This document shows, one piece after another, positions 35,482 to 46,530 of a DNA stretch of 64,000 bases. Source of the stretch: Chaetoderma sp. LZ-2023a (lineage: Eukaryota > Mollusca > Caudofoveata > Chaetodermatida > Chaetodermatidae). The stretch spans positions 87,319,448 to 87,383,447 of the forward strand of contig CM067373.1 of NCBI GenBank assembly GCA_034401795.1, read 5' to 3'. Position numbers and translations under genes: made by a program. Positions within the stretch are counted from its first letter, which is position 1, and the number at the start of each line of letters is the position of its first letter. The notes beneath the pieces are model-generated. The model saw nothing but the letters and a program-made list of their open reading frames with translations. It was not told where the DNA came from and did no database searches.

Positions 35482-35680
35482 TGACTGACTGACTGACTGA
35501 CTGACTGACTGACTGGTTGGCTGAGGGACAGGGCGGGGTATTGAGCTAAAGATTCAAAGTTTCTTCTCAATATTTGTGCTTTTCTTTGGTTATACACATA
35601 GTGCACCCATTTCTTTACAGCATTAGGGATTAAGAAGCTGGTTTCTGCCCTACACTCTATGAGTCCACCAAGTTTCCGCA
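35067..35680. repeat. 630-bp tandem duplication, unit 2
   Basis: Differs from unit 1 mainly in tetranucleotide copy number and a handful of substitutions (for example 'agaagctgg' against 'agaaactgg'). This points to recent duplication. Confidence 0.93.
35319..35516. repeat. (GGCT)n / (GACT)n microsatellite, duplicate
   Basis: The duplicated counterpart of 34691-34903 with a different repeat count. Confidence 0.95.
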
Positions 35681-35819
35681 TGGTTACGCTCATCCTTCAT
35701 TTTGGAAACAACAACTCTCTGAACCGCCACATGTGGATGAACGTATTATATTTATTGAGTGATGGTTGACTTTTGGGTTCCTGACAGCTTCTCCAGTAAG
35801 TCTATCTGGTAATCCAACG

Positions 35820-35901
35820 ACATCATCATCATCATCATCATTATCATCATCATCAACAACAACACCACATATCATCATCAACATCACATATTATTATCAT
35901 T

Positions 35902-35949
<48 letters not shown>

Positions 35950-36006
35950 GTCGTCGTAGTCGTCGTCGTCGTCTTCACCGTCGTCGTCGTCGTCGTCGTC
36001 GTCATT
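35820..36006. repeat. (ATC)n then (GTC)n microsatellite
   Basis: CAT units shading into CGT units, the same pattern as the LINE-tail microsatellite at 1.2 kb. The sequence before it does not obviously match that LINE. Confidence 0.95.
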
Positions 36007-36895
36007 GAGGCATTGGAAATTTCACAACATCGGACAATAGTTGAAGCAGTGTATGTGTCACGTCGGAAATGGTGTGACTCAACCTAGGCTGTTATACATG
36101 GACTGTATCACCAGCTACCTGCTGAAACGAGCCAGCGGCGTGCAAACGCGAAGCTGCGAGTGCATTTAAGTCACATGTGAGAGCCTGGTTTCTCAATCTC
36201 TGCAGATCCATTACATTTCCTACAGAGGTAAGCGGTTCTAATATCGTCTGCTGATCTCGTGTGTATCTCTGGTAGAGTTGTAGGTTGTTATATAGTACCA
36301 GTAGCTGAACATTGTCGCGAAATACTCATTCACGACGAATCACATGCGTTCGTACAACCCTTTTTACATCGGCAAGAGTAACGCAGCCATCTTGGACAAA
36401 GTGAGCAGATTTTATAATGGAATAACCAATGTACTTAACGTTAAGACAGCCTCGGTGGTGTCTTAAATTTAGGAGTATATCTAGGTACCATACTTCAAGT
36501 AAGTAGCATATTGAATACCGCGTGTTCGTGATACTTAGCTTACGTAGGTAGGTATCCTACTTTTACATAAGTCGCTTTATGAACCCGGGATTGGGCCTAT
36601 GTTCCCGAAAGAGTCGTTATCTAGCGTCATAGCGACATCGTTAAATGTGTTCTACGACAGCTTATCGACTATGTTCATGACAGTTAGCCATAGCAGTCGG
36701 TTTGTGTTCGCGAAGCGATCGTAATCTCGATGCCGGTGTGAATGGAATTCGGCTACCTGTGACATCGCCAAATGCTGCGCACATTTTCCTGTCATTGAAC
36801 CTTTATTTACAATGGACAGCATGTTATATATTGAACTATGACTACAAATACAGTGATTCATCTTCTCGGTTACTCGTAATGGTGTCGGCCAAGAG
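36007..36895. other. No gene recognised
   Basis: Mixed composition. The stretch 36440-36600 has 'acttagcttacgtaggtagg' and 'tgaacccgggattgggcct', faintly like the terminus of the 21.4-27.8 kb element. Confidence 0.4.
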
Positions 36896-36898
36896 GTG

Positions 36899-36950
36899 CC
36901 CGATTGGGGGGGGGGAGGGGGTGGGGGGGGGGGGTGTGTGGGGGGGTGTA
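36899..36950. repeat. G-rich tract, quadruplex-prone
   Basis: Several runs of more than four G within 50 bp. Confidence 0.85.
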
Positions 36951-38840
36951 TCCTGGGCTCCTACAAAACTTTTAACAATATAATTTTTGTATGCTAGATA
37001 TGATCTTTTATTACACATAATTTATGTAATTGCCTCTCTGAGCATCTATTTGTTTTATAAATTTTCGAGTGAAGAAACGTAGACCAATGCCTTGGACATA
37101 TTGTGGGGAAAATAGTTCTAGTTGATGATGCGTGGCTTATTTCATACAAAGCATATTTGGTCTAGCGCACGAACGCATTTCCGGACAAGAATTCTGCCTA
37201 CAACTTCATACAAGATGTGTATGTTTCATGGTATATATAATGAAGTTCTAAAACTATCATGTTGATATTTTCCATGTCTCTGTGGCATAATAAGCATATG
37301 TTATGCTATAATAATTCACAGAATTCTGCGCGTAGACATATTTTTTGTAACAGCTTTAAGGTTCGTGATTTTAGTACAAAGTCGAGATTTTAACGCCTCT
37401 TGTGTCAACAGCACATTAAAGCACTCAAAATACTCTTTATTTCAATTAAGGATTTAATTGTCGAATACCTTTCAAGGAAATTTTGATTTTTGCAGCCAAA
37501 AAGAGTATTTTTGTAAATTTATAACGAAAATTTTCTCAAATTCTTGAGAATTCATTTAGTATGGCAGTCAAAATTCTCTGACTGATAAATGGCATAGGCT
37601 GGAGTCAGAGAACCCGGACTATTAGTATGGGCGACACCTTCTAATAAAAAAAATGTCATGTAAAGTACTTTTTCTGTATTTGGTAAGCCGACTATAACTT
37701 CTGAATCCTGCCTCTAGCACATTCACACTGACTGCAACTGGATGCGGAATATCACTGCTAGGTTAGCATGCGTGTCTTAATCTCCCTGAGGGTCATAAAA
37801 GGGATCAGATCTTGGGTGGTTAGAGCGAAGGGGTGGCTGGTTGGTGTAGTTACTGGTACTCAGGACTACTTAACCGGAGAACCATGTTCATGGCTAAGCC
37901 ATGCACTATCTCAACGTCCTTGGAAACATGGTCAATCTCCTTCGAGACAAAGGCAATCTCCTTCACTCCCCGTTGCCTCTCTCCATCCAGGGCCTATGTT
38001 CCCAAATGGGACGTACACTTTAAAGATGTAGTTAAAACATCGTTGAGTAAATTTCGGTGGCTCGAATATGTTGTTAAATTATAGTTTTGCCAGGTAAGTC
38101 ATTCATTTACCAACAGCCCATAGACTGCCGTTACAGTGCTGTTCTCAAATTTGTGTCATTATCTAACTTTTCAAGCATTTGCGTACTTGACGTTCCACAT
38201 TCATTTGATCCCTCCATTTTCAAATGTCATTAGTGTATTGTGAAAAGCCAAACTGTCCTCTCGGGACCTCCTAGGCCTGGAGGTAATTTTGTTTTTTATA
38301 ACCAACCGGCTGGTAATGTGTGATGGGGCTGTCCAATGCGTGGTTATGTGGACTGTCTTGAATGTTGCTTTCCACATGATATCGGGTTATATATGTTGGG
38401 TGCAGAGTAAGTTAGGTCTCTTCCTGGCTGCATTTTACTCATCTTCACGGTTGATTATCTTGATGCCATGTCCGTTCGTATATCTGTCCATCCATGCATC
38501 TGGACTAACATGTGTCCCACATAATATACACATGCCAGTTAATATTCACGTATGGACAGCTGGATGAAACGATGAAAGGACTCATGACCCAAATATTAAA
38601 ATGGTTCTTCCAAAAGCATTTATCAGTTAACATGCATATGCAATATAATGTATGAACATACAGACACACTGAGAGCAGGGCCAAATACACTGAGAGTCCC
38701 CACCGGATAAAGGAAAGGTTTGTAAACCAAGCATGGCTTCGAGCATGCATGCATGGTTAGGCAAGTTCCTTCATGGATAGCAATTAATGAGGCAGTTAGT
38801 ACCAATAACAATAACAGGAATGACTCCAATCCTACAAGCA
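36951..38840. other. Mostly anonymous; possible SINE-like part at 37860-38010
   Basis: The segment 37915-38000 ('cttggaaacatggtcaatct', 'ctccttcactcc', 'cgttgcctctctccatccag') has words resembling the SINE body at 28.2 kb. Nothing coding is recognised. Confidence 0.35.
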
Positions 38841-38845
38841 ACAGC

Positions 38846-39130
38846 TGATAAAAATAACACCATGGTAACAGTTACGAACAGGCCATATCTCTACATCTTT
38901 GTCAGCCCCACACCGTGATTGTGGTAGATCAGCAACTTTACAATAGGACTAGAGAACTGGCATTGGCATCTTCAGAGGAAATACAAAGATGTTATCCTAC
39001 TTCTAAGCCATCTTCACATAGTTTTCAAAATTATACAAGCACAAGCTGATAAAAAGTAACACCATGGCAACAGTTATAAACAGATATCAGGCCATATCTC
39101 AACATCTTCAGAGGAAATACAACCATTTGT
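38846..39130. repeat. Diverged local duplication, about 200-bp spacing
   Basis: 'gctgataaaaataacaccatgg...caggccatatctctacatctt' recurs as 'gctgataaaaagtaacaccatgg...caggccatatctcaacatctt' and 'cagaggaaatacaa'. Confidence 0.75.
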
Positions 39131-40029
39131 GCAAAACAGTTCAGAAGTTATGATGACAGGCCAATCTTACTATGGGGCTGTTCGGGCACATGCGTTAGCT
39201 TATGAAGCATTAGTTAGAGCACTATGGCAACTACTTGTGGAGCTTCAAGAATCAGCACATCCAACTAGAGGTGGAAACTTACTATAACCAACGCACGCGT
39301 TACTGACGCATTCTCGTTACACAGTCAATGGAATGGTATTAATATATAATATAGCTGGTAGGATTAAGCCCATGTGCCACTAATGATGGCTAGATTCCTA
39401 ACTTGTGAAGTAGGATCGATCCCACAATTAGGAACAAGGTGTAGAAATCTGAGCGTACTGCATATCATTTACATGGCAAGACCTTCGCATGGTACGTAAA
39501 GCAGTTGGGCCCGTCTCGCATGGTGTCTGTGCCATTGGAAAATTAAAAAAGGTAACACTGACGAAGCACCGTTGAGTAGTTAGCAACGGGCGCCAATAGG
39601 GAATACGCTCTGAGAGTGTAAATACTAGATGTCAACCCTGCCGTCCTTATATCCATGATGCCATAACTGAGACCTGTAAAACGCCTAGCTAAAAGGGAAC
39701 GTGGTGCACATATTACCGGACTTGACCTTATTGAGTGGCAAAGCTGGTACCCTGCGCTAGCACTCTACGTTACACCACTACTGTCGGTAGCTCCCTGATA
39801 TGCTATCTAAGAAAACATGTGTAAATACTTCAGATAAGGGCTGTGGTAATACGAAATGAAATCACTGGATGATATGTATACAAGGACTTCACTGATCATT
39901 AGAATGAACACTCTGAGCGGTTCTCCTAAATGGGAGGTGAGGAAACGATCAAGTTCAAGTTAACAATGGTATAAAATAAACTGATTTTACTCGGTTTTAT
40001 GGTTTTCAAATATTTAATCTTCACCATGA
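39131..40029. other. No gene recognised (3' flank of GPCR copy 3)
   Basis: Anonymous sequence. It does not match the 3' flank of copies 1, 2 and 4, so the block C duplication ends at about 40030. Confidence 0.5.
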
Positions 40030-40039
40030 CAATGCACAT

Positions 40040-41008
40040 TTAATATTTTATGCAAGAGAAATATTTAATGATGTCATCCCTCACGGTTTTGGCTGCAATA
40101 CAGTAAACAATTGGATTCAATGCACTGTTATACGATATAGCGCATGCAAAAATGAGATAAATTGTGTCCTGCGTCAGTCCATATCCTGGTGGATAAATGG
40201 TAACAATTCTGTATACATTTGCTGGGATCCATGTTAGAAAGAAGAGAACGATGACTACAGTAATGGCTCTGGTATCTGTATTTTGCCGGTCTTGTTGTAA
40301 CTTCAACCCTATGCCTGTACACCTCATCTGGGTGTATTTTAAGATATGCAAGAACAATATTCCAGCACACGGTATGCTCGTGTTTAAGACGAGAAAGCAG
40401 ATGTTCAGAATCATGATTTTCCCACTAAATGTACACACGTGTCTGACCTCTCCGTCATACAGGACAAGCATGGAATCTTGATATATTGAGATGGGAATAT
40501 AATAAACAAGCATGCAACACCAGATTCCGCTACAACACTTGATTATATAACTACACGTGACTCTAGCATGTGCGTGTAAAGGATAGCATAACTGATAGTA
40601 ACGAAGTAACGCGAAGTACATTAAATGATATGCGCTGGATGTTGCTGAAAAACTACCAATAAATATTAATAATTTACACACTAGTTCAGGATGCGGCAGC
40701 GTTATCACTGGGTAGATAAAATATGCTCGCATAGCAAATCCTAAACACGATATAGCATCGGCAATCGCGAGACTCGCAATAAACGTAAACAGAGGTGATC
40801 TGTATCTCTTAGACAAGATAATATAGTAAAATAAGATACAATTAATAATGACGCCTGCTGACAGAGACACGAGAGGAAACTCCTTATAGAGAAAAGGTGG
40901 TACATGGTTGTTGCTACCCAGTATAACAGGTAGCCGCATCTGACAATGTGTGGCACCAAGACTTGAATCGGTGCAGTTTGGGTGATTATTGTGATTCGCT
41001 GAAGACAT
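40040..41008 (-). CDS. Class A (rhodopsin-like) G protein-coupled receptor, copy 3
   Basis: Intact 322-aa receptor from the Met aligned with the other copies (MSSANHNN). It is very similar to copy 2, with the same N11-C-T sequon, SLAIAD, TM3 Cys, LRY in place of DRY, TWIP and NPIVY. Differences cluster in TM4 and ECL2 (for example YQDSMLVLYDGEVRHVC against YRDSMPVLYEGEVRHVC), where ligand contacts often lie. The same frame is open another 81 codons upstream to an ATG at 41251 (MSIFVSITYIHLPVC...), which would give a 403-aa protein. That extension has an NSS sequon and no clear signal peptide. I prefer the internal start for the receptor core, but the extension may be real because its first part is conserved in blocks A and B. 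Confidence 0.88.
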   Translation of the reverse strand: MSSANHNNHPNCTDSSLGATHCQMRLPVILGSNNHVPPFLYKEFPLVSLSAGVIINCILFYYIILSKRYRSPLFTFIASLAIADAISCLGFAMRAYFIYPVITLPHPELVCKLLIFIGSFSATSSAYHLMYFALLRYYQLCYPLHAHARVTCSYIIKCCSGIWCCMLVYYIPISIYQDSMLVLYDGEVRHVCTFSGKIMILNICFLVLNTSIPCAGILFLHILKYTQMRCTGIGLKLQQDRQNTDTRAITVVIVLFFLTWIPANVYRIVTIYPPGYGLTQDTIYLIFACAISYNSALNPIVYCIAAKTVRDDIIKYFSCIKY

Positions 41009-41251
41009 TATGAAGCAAAGTGTGCTACTAAATACATGACCAATCCGCCATCCCTGTGGTAGGCTTCTACCAAGCCGTTTTTCCTGATTAGCTGCAGACG
41101 AGTTCACGAAGAGACCCTCAGGCAGTGTAGGAATCCGATCTGTGTACACATATCCTGCTGCTTTCTGCAGCATAAGTTGCCGGAATCTATCAGCCGATCT
41201 TGTATTACAAACTGGCAGGTGAATGTACGTGATTGACACAAATATAGACAT
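41009..41251 (-). CDS. In-frame N-terminal extension of GPCR copy 3
   Basis: 81 codons contiguous with the receptor frame. Residues 1-27 match the candidate upstream exons at 7013-7104 and 60107-60192. Residues 44-53 (LPEGLFVNSS) align with LAEGFFINSS before copy 2, where GAG/GAA, GGT/GGA, TTC/TTT and TCG/TCT are silent differences. Copy 2 then has a stop. The pattern suggests a formerly coding leader, intact only here. Confidence 0.45.
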
Positions 41252-41396
41252 TTATAGCCTAATGCGCAGACATTGTTTGTACTTCAAAAGGTGCTATCCA
41301 GTATCATTGATGTAATCTGATCACTTTACTGCACCATTTAACCATTTAAAGTCTAAATAACGATTTCGAAACATTATTTGTAATTTAGTAGATATT

Positions 41397-41483
41397 CTGT
41401 TGAATATTTTGAAATTAATTTATCTGGGAGCTGTTGCTGCCTCTGACAGTTTTCTGTCAAATTAGTCTCAAAATATTCAACAG
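41397..41483. repeat. Fold-back family H copy, block C
   Basis: 'ctgttgaatattttgaaatt' and 'gtctcaaaatattcaacag' with 'gagctgttgctgcc' near the loop: a well-formed hairpin of 87 bp. The orthologous copies in A and B are decayed. Confidence 0.9.
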
Positions 41484-41705
41484 ATTAGTGTTGTATAATT
41501 ATGGTGGGATTGTGACTCTAGGAATGCAGGGATTACAGAGCTAATGTTACTTTGCTTATTTTCTCTCTAGGCCTAAGTGGTAACCAGAGATTAATATTTA
41601 TGGATGTGAGACAGATATTGGATATTTCCTGACATACAATGAGTTCATTTAATAATATGCTGACTGTTATGGTTCTTTGATCGTATGCTGCCACTTGATG
41701 AACAC

Positions 41706-42080
41706 TGTATTGTATTGTAATGATTTGGGGAATTATTCAACTTGGTCTGGTGATGCCGCTATAACTGCTAGAGATTGGATGATATTTGTAGTGGCGAAAT
41801 TCATGCCCATTTTGAGAGATATGTTGCTAAACCCTGCCGCTGTCTTAACAGCAACAGCCTTTCGCAATCCATAACTGTCAACATGAACAAGTTGCTCTGA
41901 GATGCTGATTTTAGTCCAGCAGGACTTCAGATATTACATATTAATAGCCTCTGACAATGGACACAAACGTGGATATTTTTTTTTATCAGAATTGGTGATT
42001 CCACAATTAATCTCCCATGACATGTGCGCTGCTTGTCAATATATGTCAACGTGACCTACTTCTCGTTTGATGCATTTTAT
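41706..42080. other. No gene recognised
   Basis: Anonymous DNA between block C and the LINE relic. Confidence 0.5.
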
Positions 42081-42084
42081 GCCG

Positions 42085-44035
42085 TTAGCATCGTATCAAC
42101 GAGCCGTAGTGTCTGCGCAGCTATCAAAGTTGCCAAAGTGAAGATCGCACCAAACCACGTCAGGAATGTAATAACATTCTGCGCCACATTAGCGAACACA
42201 TAAAAGATCTTGCTATCCAACAAGCAGATGCCCTACAGATGAAATCACTGCCATGGATGACTGCCACAAATTGTTTCAGGCAGCCCGAGCCCTGAGAGTT
42301 GCTTACTACACACCACCACTAACTGTACACAACTCTGAAGGACACTTTATCGGGACTGACCAGGGCAAAGCCAAGGCAATTCGAAAATGGTTCAAGATAC
42401 CATTCACTGACCACGATGATGAGCACTTGCATCCATTCTCAGGAGACCCCAGGCCATTACTAGCACCAATTAATACAGCAGAGGTTTAGAAGGTACTTAA
42501 AGCCCTGAAAAATGGGCGTGCATCTGGACCTGATGGCATGAGCAATGAACTATTCAAATATGCAAGTGATATTATCTCAAAACTGATCATGCACATAATC
42601 AATTCAGCTTTTATGCACCACCTTCCCATCGACGCTGTAGGCCAATGCATCCTTATCGCGCTACCCAAGCCCAAGAAGCCATTTGGTCACCCACCCACCC
42701 CAGCCAACCTGGGCCCATTGTGCTCCTCAACAGCATACGGAAAATCCTATCCAATGTTAATCTTTGCCGTATCCGAGACAAGATCGATTACTTCACGGGA
42801 TCATGTCAAAGTGGCATGTCAAAGTGCAGACATTGTATGGGCTCAACATATGCTTGTGTTGGTAGTCATGTCCAAACACTGGGACTTCCACAAAATGGGA
42901 ATTGACAGTCACGAGCCTTCGACGCAATTAAACGCTCAAAGATCCTAGATGTACCACACCAGGCCAGTTGCAATGAAGATGAGCTACCACTAGTGAGACT
43001 GCTGCTTGCAGACACCAAGCTGAGAGTACGAGTCAAGTCAGTGAAGTCTGTAGAGTTCGAGACATCAATCAGCTCCCCACAGGGAGATGGTCTATCCGCG
43101 GTGCTTTTCACCTGCTACCTTGCTGCTGCATTGAAATCTGTGCGGCGAAGTTCCACACGACCAAACCCCCAGTGTCAATACTGGGCATGCCACTAGAGAT
43201 GGAATATGCCAACGATGTGGACTTCATAGCTCAGGAAAAGTAACCCCATGACGAACTTCTCCCATTAGCTGGAAGCAAACTAAAAAGTAAGCATCTCTTT
43301 ATGAATGAATCCAAAACATAGTTCACACACATATACCTATCGACAAAGCATGCAACTATAGAAAATGACGGCCCTTTTCGTGGTGGGGAACCATGGAGGA
43401 AAAGCATAATCCTGGGCTCACTGCTTTGCAGTACTGCTGACATTTCTGCATGCTGCGTCATGGGGAACATAACTTTCCAGTCCTTCTGGAAGCTACGGAT
43501 TCGTGGATCATAGATGCCCTTGATAAAGACGCTACGTTTATATAATGCAACCTGCGTATCATTGATGATGTATAGCTGTAGCAGCTGGGCAGCTCCAAAG
43601 GCAGCTCTAGACACACTCGATGCCTGCCACCGCAAATACCTATGCACCATCACTGGACACCGATGGCCAAACAGCATAATTTCCAATGATGCACTATGCA
43701 AGATGTGTAATACATTGCCGCTGTCTGTAAAAGTCGCACAGCAATGTTTGGTCATGTGCTAAGGATGCCAGAAGAGAGACCTGCACACAGAGCATAGGAA
43801 TTTGCCCTACTCGGAGCCAGCAAATACAAAGCTAGGAGAGGACGTCATTGCATAAATCTGCTAAGCATGCTACGAGGTGACCTCAAGAAAGCAGGACTCG
43901 GTACACTTAAGTCAGGAATGGACCTGAGGAAGCTCAGGATTTCGGCTGAGGACAAGACACAGTGGGCAAAAGCGAAGAGGGACTGATTGCATCTAAAGGA
44001 TGTTTCTACTACTACAGCCGCAGAATACAGTAATC
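42085..44035 (+). pseudogene. Non-LTR retrotransposon (LINE) reverse transcriptase relic
   Basis: A decayed ORF2. About 42180-42480 is the linker before the reverse transcriptase (MDDCHKLFQAARALR). Then follow the fingers motif LKNGRASGPDGM (about 42500-42540), SSPQGDGLSAVLFTCYLAAA (43068-43127), the catalytic box as YANDVDF (43205-43225, with Asn for the first catalytic Asp) and the C-terminal part LYNATCVSL...DACHRKYL and NSIISNDALCKMCN. Several frameshifts and stops break it (for example at 42487 and about 43170). The 3' end 'gcagaatacagtaatcata' corresponds to the microsatellite-tailed ends at 1.19 and 56.92 kb. The clade is uncertain (RTE-like or jockey-like). Confidence 0.85.
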
Positions 44036-44480
44036 ATACATGCATAACCGGGTTCCACCAGTGGCCAAATACTGTGTACGTGTCCATCTTTGGTGGAGGG
44101 GGCTGGAAATACCATTGCTTCCTTGTGGCTTCATAGAGCTACCTGACTTTCCCACTCAGGATAATCCTTTCACCAGACTGTGCTTTCCCAGTAGGTGCCG
44201 CAGATGAATTGCCATATTGAAGCCACAACGAGTTCCACCACCTCTGGCAAGGTTAGGTCTGCTAAAGATGCTTTCAACATCACATCTCTAGATGCAGCCC
44301 TCAAAACAGCAATACCAATAATTTGCAGCACAACATAAATAGGACTGGGACTGTTTTGCTTTTGCCTGTACTCCCAATCGTATATACAATCACAGTCCTA
44401 ATTATGTTCTAAACCTTTTAAAATGCCGAAAGTTTATCAGTGATAATAAAGAAATATTAGTTACCTCTCTGGGATGTAGA
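44036..44480. other. No gene recognised
   Basis: Anonymous DNA between the LINE and Penelope relics. Confidence 0.45.
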
Positions 44481-44800
44481 AATTGTTTGAGTGTAGCTTT
44501 CGTGACCATCTCGGTCACTTCTTTAGCACTAACTGACGGTCGCTGGCAACGTCGCTCCCATCAGTTCTTGTGGTAGCCGTCGTCTCGGTTCATGGTTGGT
44601 TGATGTTTGTAGATTTCTATGGCCTCTTTAACCTTCCATTTAAATAAGTTGGTCTCGATGTTTATGACTGAGGTACTGCTGGTGCTGTGTTCTGCCACAG
44701 CTGAGTTGGAGCTGATTTTGAGATGTTCTTAAACTCTGGTGCTGAGAGACCTTTTTGTTTCGCCTATAGATGTCCCCTCACATGAAACATGAAAGCTCTG
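44481..44800 (-). pseudogene. Penelope-type element 3' end with GIY-YIG endonuclease remnant
   Basis: On the minus strand the frame from about 44782 to the stop at 44561-44563 encodes [47 protein letters not shown] and DGYH. This matches the second half of the GIY-YIG endonuclease at the C-terminus of Penelope-like retroelements (from memory: the IGET-RSL-R-KEH pattern, then a KxxxEAxxI helix). One in-frame TAA (44729-44731) splits RV and EH. The reverse transcriptase part is not visible upstream; a GT-rich tract starts at 45040 instead. Confidence 0.72.
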
Positions 44801-45039
44801 GAGTCATCTACAAGATCGAATGTGACCAATAGTGACCAATGTTAGTTTGCATTGTCGATTTAATTCAAAATATAATCTGCCAGATATTAGCTTCTCAGCT
44901 TTGGCCAGAGTTAAAGAGATGGATTGCAGACATTTGGTCGGAAGAGGTCCAGAAAATGCCTTAAAATGGTGCTCATTTCTATCTATAATATTGTATGTGG
45001 AATGAAAAGGTTTTATCTCCACGTTTTGGGAGTATGCGA

Positions 45040-45525
45040 TCCCGCCTTTGTGTGTGTGCATGTGGGCGTGCATGCGTACGAGCAGGTGTGCTTGCAGGCG
45101 TGCGTGAATATCATGCATGCAAGTGTGAATACAGTACATAGCATGCGTGCCTACATTCGTACATGTGTATGCATGCAGGTTTGCATTCGTGTCAACAATT
45201 GGCCATGAAATAGCTTCTTCGCACCTTCACACCCGCCCAAGTGTGCATGTCGGTGTGAATGCGTGCTTGCGTACGTGCGTGCATGCGTGCGTCCGTGTGT
45301 GTGCCTGTGTGCATGCGTGTGTGCGCATGTGCGTGTGCGTGAGCATGCACATGTGCGTGCGTGCATGCGTGCATGTGTGTAAGTTGTGTGTGTGTGGGTG
45401 TGCATGTGTGCATGTTCGTGTACATTTGCATATGCGTGTGCGCATGTTTGCATGCGTGCGTGCGCGTGTGTGTGTGTGTATGTATGTGTGTCTGTGTGTG
45501 TGTGCGTGTGTGCGTGTGTAATAAT
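45040..45525. repeat. GT/GTGC-rich low-complexity region
   Basis: Nearly 0.5 kb of alternating TG, TGCG and TGCATG words with a unique island around 45190-45235. Long Cys/Val or His/Thr frames on both strands are compositional. Part of the island ('aatagcttcttcgcaccttc') is repeated at 45536-45553. Confidence 0.9.
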
Positions 45526-45529
45526 TGGA

Positions 45530-46185
45530 AATGAAATAGCTTCTTTGCACCTTAAAATTTAAAAATATCCAACTAGTCTATATAAATATATTTTATGCTG
45601 TATCTCGGTTACATATATGATACAGTCCTAACTAATTGCATATACATTTTGAAGATTTTGGGGGCGTGTCCTCTTCAAGTATCGGATCTAAAACTTACTA
45701 AGATCTCTGTCGTCGATAAAGATGACAACTTCCGCTTCACTACCAGAAACTTTCAGAGTGTTGCTGCGACAACGTCGCCGGTGGTGATGAAGGAGGCGGA
45801 GTAAATGCAGTCGGCTCGCCTCGTCTGACTGATGGTGAATTAGACGATATTTAATTTCTGACTGCTGGACCTATCTGACTTACTAAGATCCTGGTAAGGA
45901 CTGGGTGTTTCTCCCAGCTCAGCTAGATTCTTAATCAAACTGACAAACGTCAGTATTAAATATACGTAAGATGAAAACTTTATTTGCAATAGAAGACGTT
46001 TGAATACTAGAGCAAGATCGCTCACAAAGAAATACTTAGTACAATTCGTTGTACAAAACTATCAGCTAAATTAGTCCTAGTCCTATTCTAACCTATCAAG
46101 CTACGTTAGGCATAACAGCCACAGCTTCAGAACTAAGTAAGCAAGATGCTTAGTGAATCAGAGATGGTGGTTGATTGACTTATTC
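45530..46185. other. No gene recognised
   Basis: A 69-codon frame at 45595-45804 and a 61-codon reverse frame at 45840-46025 have no recognisable features. Confidence 0.45.
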
Positions 46186-46189
46186 TGAG

Positions 46190-46530
46190 AGAAGTGCCAT
46201 CTTTTATAGCCCAAATTTGGACTCCCTCGCTCCTCTATGCATTCCTCAGAAATATACAACTTCTCTCAGAATCCATTCCGATCTATTTCTACAACTCTTC
46301 TAGGTATCCAATAAGCACACTTTGATTGGCCGAACAATAAAGTCACCAATCAACTTCTGCTTATTTCTTCCTAGAAGTTCTGACCTGATAACTGATTGGT
46401 CCTTTCAACCAATCAGTGACTCCTCCCTCACTTACCTCTATTCTTTATAATTCTTTATTGCAGAGTCCGATTGATCCAGATTGGTTATGACGTCATTCCG
46501 ACCAATCAGACTCTGCCCAATTCTTCCATG
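46190..46530. promoter_or_regulatory. CCAAT-dense segment with CRE and CArG motifs
   Basis: Seven CCAAT/ATTGG boxes (46308, 46325, 46346, 46395, 46409, 46480, 46502), a consensus CArG box CCAAATTTGG (46211-46220) and a CRE TGACGTCA (46488-46495) fall in about 300 bp. Several CCAAT boxes form inverted pairs, and CAGAGTCCGATTG (46461) pairs with CAATCAGACTCTG (46503-46515). The segment may be a promoter or another fold-back repeat. No gene start is identified nearby. Confidence 0.35.

Larger units (their letters stand above)
40030..41705. repeat. Segmental duplication block C
   Basis: Homologous to block A at 4858-5971 plus about 7013-7590, and to block B. It lacks the 1.04 kb (A) or 0.66 kb (B) segment between these parts. 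Homology upstream of the gene extends through a family-H hairpin to 'gctgccacttgatgaacact'. Genomic upstream DNA is therefore included, which argues against simple retroposition. Confidence 0.85.

Noticed and set aside
35292..35693. 133-codon SQPASQP frame
   Set aside because: GGCT/GACT tetranucleotide tract; the N-terminal 55 codons might be a retroelement relic but are not identifiable.
45147..45550. Cys-rich or His-rich proteins on both strands
   Set aside because: Alternating GT/GC composition; no starts, domains or conservation.
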